Of a DNA stretch of 8,944 nt, positions 1 to 5,530 are shown piece by piece. Each line of letters starts with the position of its first letter. Position 1 is the first letter of the stretch. The position numbers and the translations under genes were made by a program. Under the pieces are notes generated by a model that saw nothing but the letters and a program-made list of their open reading frames with translations, ran no database searches and was not told the DNA's origin. The stretch lies in assembly GCA_002792755.1 (NCBI GenBank), contig PFOY01000048.1:1-8944 (forward strand), given 5' to 3'. The DNA is from Candidatus Nomurabacteria bacterium CG_4_10_14_0_2_um_filter_30_12. GTDB taxonomy: Bacteria; Patescibacteriota; Minisyncoccia; Phycocordibacterales; UBA9973.

Positions 1-68
1 CCTATGATGGCTACCACGACCAAAAGTTCTATCAATGTAAAACCTTTTTTAAGATTAATTTTTTTCAT
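1..68 (-). CDS. Type IV prepilin, N-terminal fragment (partial)
   Basis: This is the first 22 codons of a second pilin-like gene, cut by the left edge of the window. The translation starts MKKINLKKG, followed by FTLIELLVVVAIIG, which is a textbook class III signal. It has a short basic leader, a prepilin-peptidase site between Gly9 and Phe10, Glu at mature position 5, and the start of the hydrophobic N-terminal helix. It begins 46 bases after the stop of the pilin at 115-588, on the same strand and with no terminator-like hairpin between them, so the two are probably co-transcribed. It could be a second major pilin copy or a minor pilin; the body of the protein is needed to tell. No Shine-Dalgarno motif precedes the ATG. 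Confidence 0.9.
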   Translation of the reverse strand, partial: MKKINLKKGFTLIELLVVVAII

Positions 69-114
69 ATTTTAATTTACTTTCAAAAACAAGACCTTTA
101 ATAATTAAACAAAA

Positions 115-588
115 TTATGGACAAGCTGTTATACTTGCATCAAGAGTTCCCTCTTTTGAAGCACCAGTTGAGTCAACACACCATCCATTTCCAGCTGTTG
201 CAGGAGATTTCAAAGAAGCTACTGCAGCCCAAGATCCACCATCAGCAGCCTCATGACATGTGACAGCAGTTGCAGCTGCTGCAGTTGCACTATAAACGAA
301 TGCTGTAGCTAAAACATTATTACTTGCAGCAAATGCTGGATTTAATTTCTGACCAGCATTCAACAACATTGGCTGAATAGCTGTACAACTACCTACGTAT
401 GTTTGAGATGAATCATAAGCAAGTTCAGCTTGTGAACGTGCACCAGACATAGCAGCTTTAATAGCAGCATCTGTACCTTTTGTACGAGCACTATTTAATG
501 ATGCCAAAACGACTGATGCCAAAATACCGATGATAGCAACTACAACCAACAATTCAATTAACGTAAAACCTTTCTTAAAATTCTTCAT
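115..588 (-). CDS. Type IV pilin, major-type prepilin (157 aa)
   Basis: Structural subunit of a type IV pilus. The leader MKNFKKG (residues 1-7) precedes FTLIELLVVVAIIGILASVV, giving prepilin-peptidase cleavage after Gly7, N-methylated Phe8 and Glu at mature position 5. Residues 8-35 form the hydrophobic helix that anchors the subunit in the membrane and later packs the fibre core. The globular part is rich in Ala, Ser and Thr and has four cysteines (68, 111, 137, 156), enough for two disulfides. The GWCVDSTG segment around 135-142 and the C-terminal Cys-Pro resemble pilins I associate with Parcubacteria. By eye the gene is clearly richer in G+C than its neighbours, mainly through Ala codons. 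It is the last complete gene of the cluster, has its own candidate promoter at 691-720, and is followed by another pilin. A major pilin is likely because of length and position; a pseudopilin role cannot be excluded. Confidence 0.93.
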   Translation of the reverse strand: MKNFKKGFTLIELLVVVAIIGILASVVLASLNSARTKGTDAAIKAAMSGARSQAELAYDSSQTYVGSCTAIQPMLLNAGQKLNPAFAASNNVLATAFVYSATAAAATAVTCHEAADGGSWAAVASLKSPATAGNGWCVDSTGASKEGTLDASITACP

Positions 589-598
589 ATTTTTTTCG

Positions 599-664
599 TC
601 CCACGTAAAATGGGATAATTTATATTAATAATAACTAATAATTTTTTCTCCGTTCTTTGACGGA
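599..664 (-). promoter_or_regulatory. Pilin 5' leader with two small hairpins
   Basis: From the candidate promoter at 691-720 the pilin message would have a leader of roughly 95 bases. Two short hairpins lie in it. The upstream one pairs TCCGT (664-660) with ACGGA (653-649) around a 6-base loop; a U-G and a U-A pair can extend it. The downstream one pairs TCCCA (615-611) with TGGGA (603-599) around a 7-base loop and ends 10 bases before the ATG. They could stabilise the pilin mRNA or tune initiation. Pairing is seen in the sequence; function is inference. Confidence 0.35.
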
Positions 665-690
665 AATTTCGACTTTATTTTAATATACAT

Positions 691-720
691 ATTATAACTT
701 TTATCATTATAAATATGCAA
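691..720 (-). promoter_or_regulatory. Candidate sigma-70-type promoter for the pilin gene
   Basis: On the minus strand TTGCAT (720-715) is followed after 18 bases by a consensus TATAAT (696-691). Transcription would start near 684 and read into the pilin at 588. A separate promoter would let the abundant pilin be made at a higher level than the machine genes upstream. The region is very AT-rich, so chance matches are possible, but this is the best spaced pair in the gap. Confidence 0.55.
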
Positions 721-725
721 AAAAG

Positions 726-734
726 TTATCCACA
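726..734 (+). promoter_or_regulatory. DnaA-box-like 9-mer upstream of the pilin promoter
   Basis: TTATCCACA matches the classical DnaA box exactly. It ends 6 bases upstream of the -35 hexamer of the candidate pilin promoter, about where an activator would bind. It is a lone perfect copy in this gap, so an origin is not indicated. A one-mismatch relative lies at 3768-3776 on the minus strand. It may be coincidental. Confidence 0.25.
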
Positions 735-744
735 CCTAAAATAC

Positions 745-818
745 AACCCCCTTCATCCCCCTTATCATGGGGAAAATTTTGTTTTTCCTCCCCTGACAAG
801 GGGAGGTCAGGAGGGGTT
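745..818. repeat. GC-rich multi-hairpin intergenic repeat after pilC
   Basis: A G/C-tract element in an otherwise very AT-rich gap. Its outer ends are inverted (AACCCC at 745-750, GGGGTT at 813-818). Inside are a perfect 8-bp stem, CCTCCCCT (787-794) with AGGGGAGG (799-806) around a GACA loop, and a weaker stem, TCCCC with GGGGA (756-760 and 769-773). The far end overlaps the TAA stop of pilC (819-817), so the element starts exactly where the coding sequence ends. It looks like a dispersed REP- or MITE-like element. It could block 3' exonucleases or slow transcription between pilC and the pilin, but neither strand shows a clean stem followed at once by a T run, so I do not call it a terminator. 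Confidence 0.6.
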
Positions 819-2025
819 ATTTTATCCCTCCTGCCATATTGTAAATAGGCATCAAGACAGAAACTAAAAGAACACCGACACCAAGACCCAAAACCACGAT
901 CATAACTGGTTCAATAAGACCGACCAACGTATCAACAGCATTATCGACTTCTTTTTTATAAAAATCAGAAAGAGTCTTTAATATTTGACCCAGTGAGCCT
1001 GTCTCTTCTCCAACTTTTATCATTTGAATCATAATACCCGGTACTTGATCTGTATGTTTTTCAAATGCAGCAGAAAAAGACAAACCACCCTTTACTCCAT
1101 CTGCAACATCCTTTAAAATTCCTTTATAAATCCTACTACCTACAACATCAGAAGTGATGTCTATGGCTCTTATTATAGGTATACCAGAAGTAAGCATCGT
1201 GTCCATATTGTCTGCTATTCTAGAAAGAAAAAGTTTTCTATAAAGATTACCTACTGCTGGAATGGTAAGACGTACTCTATCAAGATATTCTTTCCCTTTA
1301 TCTGTAGAAGAAAGCCTCCACAACCATATACCTAAAAGTATTAAAAATATAATTATAAGAAAACCATATTGTACAAAGAAACTAGAAAGTCCAATAATTA
1401 CTTTCGTAAAAAATGGTGGCTCTTGTCCTGAATCTAAAATAATTACTGCAAGTTTTGGAATAACAACGACAAACATAAGAGTCATAACTACAAAAAATGT
1501 GAAAACAACAAATATTGGATAAATAAGTGCATTTTTTGTTTTTGAAGTAAGTTCATATTGACGATTTAGATAATCTGCCAAATGATCAAAAGTTTCATTT
1601 AATTTACCAGTCTCCTCTCCTACTCTCACCATGTTTACATAAAAATCTGAAAATACATCCGGATGTTTAGCCAATGCCCCTGAAATAGAAAATCCGGCTT
1701 GAAGATCATCACTTATAATTGAAAGCTTTTTACCTAAAACTTTATTTTCTGCATTAGAAGAAAGCATCGTGAATGCTCTCAGTGCAGAGACTTGTGAAGT
1801 AAACAAGGTCGCAATCTGACGAGAAAGGACAACAACATCTTTCATTGGAACCTTCTCATGAAAAGATAAAGAAAAAATAGATTTTACTTTACTTTCATCT
1901 ACGATAGAAACAATGATAAGATTTCTCCTCTGAAGACCACTAATAGCCATGTCACGATTCTGTGCATCTATTTCACCTTCCTTGCTTATTCCTTTGTCAT
2001 CTACTGCTTTATATTTAAACAGCAT
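817..2025 (-). CDS. pilC: PilC, inner-membrane platform protein of the T4P (402 aa)
   Basis: Polytopic platform protein of the PilC/GspF family, on which the PilB and PilT motors act during pilin insertion and removal. After an N-terminal segment (FKYKAVDDKG, residues 3-12) there are two T2SF domains, about 65-190 and 265-392. The duplication is visible: SRQIATLFTSQVSALRAF at 68-85 matches SRIADNMDTMLTSG from 268, and VGEETG occurs at 135-140 and 338-343. Likely membrane segments are at about 165-190, 206-236 and 370-392. Length is normal for the family. The gene follows pilT by 33 bases filled with an AATTACG array, the last unit of which supplies the ATG. The stop codon abuts the GC-rich repeat. 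No Shine-Dalgarno sequence is visible. Annotation as PilC rather than GspF rests on the pilT/pilM-O context. Confidence 0.96.
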   Translation of the reverse strand: MLFKYKAVDDKGISKEGEIDAQNRDMAISGLQRRNLIIVSIVDESKVKSIFSLSFHEKVPMKDVVVLSRQIATLFTSQVSALRAFTMLSSNAENKVLGKKLSIISDDLQAGFSISGALAKHPDVFSDFYVNMVRVGEETGKLNETFDHLADYLNRQYELTSKTKNALIYPIFVVFTFFVVMTLMFVVVIPKLAVIILDSGQEPPFFTKVIIGLSSFFVQYGFLIIIFLILLGIWLWRLSSTDKGKEYLDRVRLTIPAVGNLYRKLFLSRIADNMDTMLTSGIPIIRAIDITSDVVGSRIYKGILKDVADGVKGGLSFSAAFEKHTDQVPGIMIQMIKVGEETGSLGQILKTLSDFYKKEVDNAVDTLVGLIEPVMIVVLGLGVGVLLVSVLMPIYNMAGGIK

Positions 2026-2057
2026 AATTCGTAATTCGTAATTGTTAATTCGTAATT
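2026..2057 (-). repeat. AATTACG heptamer array before pilC
   Basis: Read on the minus strand, the gap between pilT and pilC is a run of heptamers: AATTACG, AATTAAC, AATTACG, AATTACG, then AATTATG, whose last three bases are the pilC start codon. The same word is found in the pilN upstream gap (7315-7387). It occupies essentially the whole gap, where a ribosome binding site would otherwise be. It looks like a dispersed simple or MITE-like repeat; any effect on pilC translation is unknown. Confidence 0.7.
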
Positions 2058-2058
2058 G

Positions 2059-3117
2059 CTATATTATTCGTTCAAGACCTTTTGGGTTAAGTGAATATTG
2101 ATAAGCATTTTCTATCGTTATCTCTCCTGCACGTACAAGCTCCATAAGAGAATGATTTAAATCAATCATGCCAAATTTACTTCCTGTCTCTATTACTACA
2201 TCTATCTCTTTTGTACGTTTTTCACGAATTAAGTTTGCCACAGCATCATTATTTAATAACAATTCATATGCTGGTATTAGACCACCAGTAATTCTCGGTA
2301 TAAGTCTCTGAGAAAAAATACCAAGTAAACTAGAAGAAAGCTCTGTGCGTATTTGGTCTTGTTGACTACCTGGAAAAGAATCTATTATTCTATCTATTGT
2401 CTGAGATGCATTGTTTGTATGTAATGTCGAAAGCACAAGGTGGCCAGTCTCAGCAGCTGTGACAGCTATGGATATAGTCTCTGCATTACGCATCTCACCT
2501 ATCATTATCACATTCACATCTTCACGAAAAACTGACTTTAACGCAGTATTAAAATCTTTAGTATCGATACCTACTTCACGTTGATCAACAATAGCTTTAT
2601 TGTGAGTATATATGTATTCAATAGGGTCTTCAATGGTTATGATATGACGAGCTTGTTCATTATTTATTAAATTTACCATTGAAGATAATGTAGTCGATTT
2701 TCCTTGTCCAACAGGACCAACTACAAGGAAAAACCCCTGCTTTTTACGAGCCAAATCTGCAATGATTGGAGGTAAGTGAAGCTCTTCAAGAGTTTTTACT
2801 TTTGGCACTAATCGTAATGCAACACTTATCAAACCTTTTTGGAAAAATGCATTACCACGAAGACGTGCCTCACCACGAAAATCATAAGAGAAATCAACCT
2901 CTTGATCTTCCATAAATTTTGCTAATTTTGTTTTACCTAAAATCTCACCTAAAATACCTATGATATCTTCATTAGTCAAAATTTCATTTTTTAAAAGAAA
3001 TATAAGTTCTCCAGATACACGAATAGCTGGAACTTTACCGACACCTAGATGTAAATCTGAACCATTCTCACGAATGACAGTTAAAATAAGATCTTCAAGT
3101 TTCTTTTTATAATCCAT
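2059..3117 (-). CDS. pilT: PilT, pilus retraction ATPase (352 aa)
   Basis: Hexameric secretion ATPase that powers pilus disassembly. Seen: an N-terminal PAS-like half with GSDLHLGVGKVPAIRVSGEL (19-38); Walker A GPVGQGKST (134-142); Asp box TIEDPIEY (161-168); Walker B region VNVIMIGEMR with catalytic Glu (201-210); His box TGHLVLSTLHTNN (224-236); and a C-terminal AVANLIREKRTKEI (292-305), matching the AIRNLIRE-type motif of PilT. Length is typical of PilT and too short for PilB. Two details depart from the usual pattern: Walker A has Val and Gln where GPTGSGKST is common, and the DPD before Walker B is DVN. The start codon lies inside the 3' arm of an inverted-repeat element. A short open frame in that element stops 4 bases before this ATG. 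The TAG stop is the only non-TAA stop among the complete genes. Confidence 0.96.
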   Translation of the reverse strand: MDYKKKLEDLILTVIRENGSDLHLGVGKVPAIRVSGELIFLLKNEILTNEDIIGILGEILGKTKLAKFMEDQEVDFSYDFRGEARLRGNAFFQKGLISVALRLVPKVKTLEELHLPPIIADLARKKQGFFLVVGPVGQGKSTTLSSMVNLINNEQARHIITIEDPIEYIYTHNKAIVDQREVGIDTKDFNTALKSVFREDVNVIMIGEMRNAETISIAVTAAETGHLVLSTLHTNNASQTIDRIIDSFPGSQQDQIRTELSSSLLGIFSQRLIPRITGGLIPAYELLLNNDAVANLIREKRTKEIDVVIETGSKFGMIDLNHSLMELVRAGEITIENAYQYSLNPKGLERII

Positions 3118-3237
3118 CCCGTTAGAAGCAGGTCGCGGTCAATTTATCGCGATTTTGCTTAATTATGCTATTAATTTTTATTTCTCTGATTATCATATTT
3201 ATATTTCTTAAACTGCGACCGCGGCTTCTAACGGGAT
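3116..3237. repeat. Start-codon inverted-repeat element, copy A (before pilT)
   Basis: This element fills the gap between the response regulator and pilT. Its 14-base arms, ATCCCGTTAGAAGC (3237-3224, minus) and GCTTCTAACGGGAT (3129-3116, minus), are perfectly complementary. After a 4-base bulge (3130-3133) the stem continues with CGCGGTC (3223-3217) and GACCGCG (3140-3134). The 3' arm ends in the A and T of the pilT ATG. The loop is AT-rich; I see no convincing promoter in it, unlike copies B and C. TCGCG (3133-3137) and CGCGA (3148-3152) could form a competing small hairpin. The ends share ATGGATCCCGTTAGAA and TTCTAACGGGATGGA with copy B, so this is a repeated family and not a chance palindrome. 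Confidence 0.8.
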
Positions 3238-3244
3238 CCATAAT

Positions 3245-3640
3245 TTATTTAGTAGCTTTCTTTGATAAAATTTCTACTACTTGATCAATAACTTCTGCTG
3301 GAGTAGAGTTTGCTTTTACAATATATCCTGAAGCTCCTAACGTGTTGCCACGATCGACGTCAGACTGCTGACTTTTATTAGATAAAATTATTTTTGTAGA
3401 ATTAGGAGATAAATTATCATTATTTATTTTCTCTAACATCTCAAAACCATCCATATCTGGCATAATTATATCCATTAAAATAATATCTGGTTTGAGCCCA
3501 TCTTTGAGCTTCTCAATTACCTGTAATGCACTTGGAGCTGTATAAACTTCAAAATTATTTTGACTGAATTTAAATGCATACATATCTAAAAGAAATGTAT
3601 CATCGTCAACTATTAAAATCTTTCTTTTATCTCCTTCCAT
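3245..3640 (-). CDS. Stand-alone response regulator receiver protein (131 aa)
   Basis: A single REC (CheY-like) domain with no output domain. The conserved residues are present: acidic cluster VDDD at 11-14, phospho-acceptor Asp57 in ILMDIIMPDMDG (54-65), switch Ser87 in IILS (84-87), and Lys109 in GYIVKA (105-110). It should be a competent phosphorylated switch acting by protein-protein contact. It lies between pilB and pilT, so control of pilus extension or retraction is a reasonable inference, comparable in principle to PilG/PilH-type regulators. No histidine kinase is in the window. The ATG sits in the 3' arm of inverted-repeat copy B. A purine-rich GGAAGGAG lies just downstream of that ATG instead of upstream, but no ATG, GTG or TTG follows it at suitable spacing, so the ATG at 3640 is kept. 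Confidence 0.93.
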   Translation of the reverse strand: MEGDKRKILIVDDDTFLLDMYAFKFSQNNFEVYTAPSALQVIEKLKDGLKPDIILMDIIMPDMDGFEMLEKINNDNLSPNSTKIILSNKSQQSDVDRGNTLGASGYIVKANSTPAEVIDQVVEILSKKATK

Positions 3641-3719
3641 CCCGTTAGAAATTTATATTAATTAATAATCTTAATCTATTATAACCCGTTTTAAATATTT
3701 TTGTTATTTCTAACGGGAT
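3639..3719. repeat. Start-codon inverted-repeat element, copy B (before response regulator)
   Basis: Perfect 14-base arms: ATCCCGTTAGAAAT (3719-3706, minus) and ATTTCTAACGGGAT (3652-3639, minus), separated by 53 AT-rich bases. The last two bases of the 3' arm are the first two of the response-regulator ATG. The loop contains a third, internal AACGGG (3690-3685) directly before a TATAAT. The loop aligns with that of copy C over nearly its whole length (for example the shared TATAACCC and TTAATTAATAATCT stretches on the plus strand). The remaining 59 bases up to the pilB stop (3720-3778) are plain AT-rich sequence in which I see only a weak DnaA-box-like TTGTCCACA (3776-3768, minus). Confidence 0.85.
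3678..3683 (-). promoter_or_regulatory. Candidate -10 box inside copy B
   Basis: Consensus TATAAT on the minus strand, in the context GGGTTATAAT, identical to that in copy C. A transcript from here would begin near 3671, giving a leader of about 31 bases that contains the 3' arm but not the 5' arm. No good -35 hexamer is visible at 16-18 bases upstream. The support is the exact conservation between the two copies. Confidence 0.45.
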
Positions 3720-3778
3720 CCATATTGTATATATTATATTATAAAATAACTCTTAATACTAGTAATTTGTGGACAACT

Positions 3779-5530
3779 TTAATCACTATTTTCATTAGTA
3801 AAATTGAAAACTTCTTTATACGGAATAATACCATCCAACGCTTTCAACATAGCATCTTCTCTCATTAAAAGCATTCCATCGTTACGAGCAACTTTATAAA
3901 TTTCGGAATCAATAGGATTTTTTAAAATTACTTTTTGCATTTCTTTACTAACATTAAACATCTCATAAATAGCTATACGTCCACGAGTACCAGATGGACA
4001 TTCTTGTGAAGGCACAGTGTCATACATTTCATTTTTAATCTCAATTTGACTCTTAAATTCTTCTGGCAGATCTTTCATCTCATTCTCAATTTGTAATTTA
4101 ATACTTGGATCTATAGAAACGAGTTTTCTAGATGCTGGACATGTCATCTTAGCAAGACGTTGTGCAACAGATAAAATAAGAGTTGGTGCTATTAAATAAG
4201 GATCCACACCCATGTCTATCAAACGAGGAATAGCTCCAATGGCATTATTGGTATGGAGTGTAGACAACACTAGATGACCCGTCAATGCTGCTTGAATAGC
4301 AAGTTGAGCTGTCTCTTTATCGCGTATTTCTCCAACCATTATCACATCTGGGTCTTGTCTTAAAATAGAACGCAACCCTGAAGCAAATGTATATCCTATT
4401 TCAGGCATCATTTGAGATTGATTAATATCAGGCATATGATATTCAACAGGATCTTCAAGAGAAACAATATTACTACTTTCTTTATCAAGCTCATTCATCA
4501 TTGAATACAAAGTAGTAGATTTTCCAGATCCAGTAGGTCCTGTAATTAAAATTAATCCATATGGTCTAGTGATAGCTTCACGAAGCATTTCAAGATTTCT
4601 TTTTGATAATCCTAATTTATCTAAAGATTTAACACCTTTTTCTGCATCAAGAATACGTATAACAACTTTTTCACCATAATAAGCAGGCATAGTAGAAACA
4701 CGAAAATCAATCTTATGTCCATTTAAAGTAGTACTAAAAGACCCATCTTGTGGTTTTCTCTTTTCATCTAGACGTAATTTAGCTAAAATTTTTATACGAG
4801 CAACTATTCCATTATAAACATTTGATGGTAATACTATAGATGTATGAAGAGTGCCATCCACACGAAAACGTACTTTCACTTTTTCTCCAGTATTTTCTAT
4901 ATGTATATCAGAAGCATTACCTTCTATAGCATTACGCAGCATGACGGCTACTATTTTTATAACTGGAGCATCTTCGACTATCTTCGTTTCTTCTCCCAAC
5001 TTTGCATCTTTTATCTCATCATTTAGATTTTTTGCTTCATTTAAACTTTTTTCATCTTTTTTATCTTGATCAAATTCTTCTAATGCTTCTTCTACTTGGA
5101 CTGCTACTCCTTTATATATTTCTATAATACTTTTATAATCACTATTAGAAATGAGAAAAATTTTAAAAGGGATACCGAGCTTTGCTGAAATAAATTGTAA
5201 TGCATCAACAGCTTGTGAATTTTCTCCATCAAGAATACCCATCTCCAATACTCCATCCTTGAGTTCTATCGGAACGAAGCCATAATGTTTCGCAGCATCT
5301 TCAGGAATATACTTCAAGACATCAAAAGACATATCTTTAGTGTCTATCTTTTTTACTGGCATATCTAAATACTCACCTTTTATAGTAAGTATTTTATCTT
5401 CTGAAATGCCAAATTCAATTAAAGCTTCATCAATATTGCCATCATTTTTTTCTTTGGCAAGATTTTTGATTTCATCTATTTGTGCATTATTTATTACACC
5501 TTTTTTTACTAATTCTTCTAAAAAACTCAT
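3779..5530 (-). CDS. pilB: PilB, pilus extension ATPase (583 aa)
   Basis: GspE/PilB-family hexameric ATPase that drives pilin polymerisation. Residues 1 to about 145 form the N-terminal MshEN/GSPII_E_N-type region (ending in DYKSIIEIYKG), followed by a charged linker rich in Glu, Asp and Lys (146-185). The ATPase half has SDIHIE (207-212), Walker A GPTGSGKST (331-339), Asp box SLEDPVEY (357-364), Walker B DPDVIMVGEIRD (393-404), and His box TGHLVLSTLHTNN (417-429). The zinc motif of the family normally has two CxxC pairs. Here only Cys464 (in TCPAS) and Cys511 (in ECPSGTRGR) remain, so zinc binding is doubtful. Length is normal. The ATG lies in the 3' arm of inverted-repeat copy C, and no Shine-Dalgarno motif is visible. 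It is followed by the response regulator and then pilT, so both motors share one cluster. Confidence 0.96.
   Translation of the reverse strand: MSFLEELVKKGVINNAQIDEIKNLAKEKNDGNIDEALIEFGISEDKILTIKGEYLDMPVKKIDTKDMSFDVLKYIPEDAAKHYGFVPIELKDGVLEMGILDGENSQAVDALQFISAKLGIPFKIFLISNSDYKSIIEIYKGVAVQVEEALEEFDQDKKDEKSLNEAKNLNDEIKDAKLGEETKIVEDAPVIKIVAVMLRNAIEGNASDIHIENTGEKVKVRFRVDGTLHTSIVLPSNVYNGIVARIKILAKLRLDEKRKPQDGSFSTTLNGHKIDFRVSTMPAYYGEKVVIRILDAEKGVKSLDKLGLSKRNLEMLREAITRPYGLILITGPTGSGKSTTLYSMMNELDKESSNIVSLEDPVEYHMPDINQSQMMPEIGYTFASGLRSILRQDPDVIMVGEIRDKETAQLAIQAALTGHLVLSTLHTNNAIGAIPRLIDMGVDPYLIAPTLILSVAQRLAKMTCPASRKLVSIDPSIKLQIENEMKDLPEEFKSQIEIKNEMYDTVPSQECPSGTRGRIAIYEMFNVSKEMQKVILKNPIDSEIYKVARNDGMLLMREDAMLKALDGIIPYKEVFNFTNENSD

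Noticed and set aside
726..734. Replication origin
   Set aside because: Only one perfect DnaA-type box, no cluster, and no dnaA, dnaN or similar gene next to it.
745..818. Rho-independent terminator after pilC
   Set aside because: The strong 8-bp stem is followed by A-rich sequence on the transcribed strand, not a T run; the weaker stem is followed by purines first.
1262..1522. Plus-strand open frame of 86 codons
   Set aside because: It lies wholly inside pilC on the opposite strand, has no recognisable motif and is a low-complexity shadow of the coding strand.
3116..3237. Complete insertion sequence or transposon
   Set aside because: No transposase reading frame between the inverted arms; too short to be more than a non-autonomous element.
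4844..5069. Two overlapping plus-strand frames of 60 and 72 codons
   Set aside because: Both are antisense to pilB, overlap each other in different frames and read as shadows of the Glu/Lys-rich linker.
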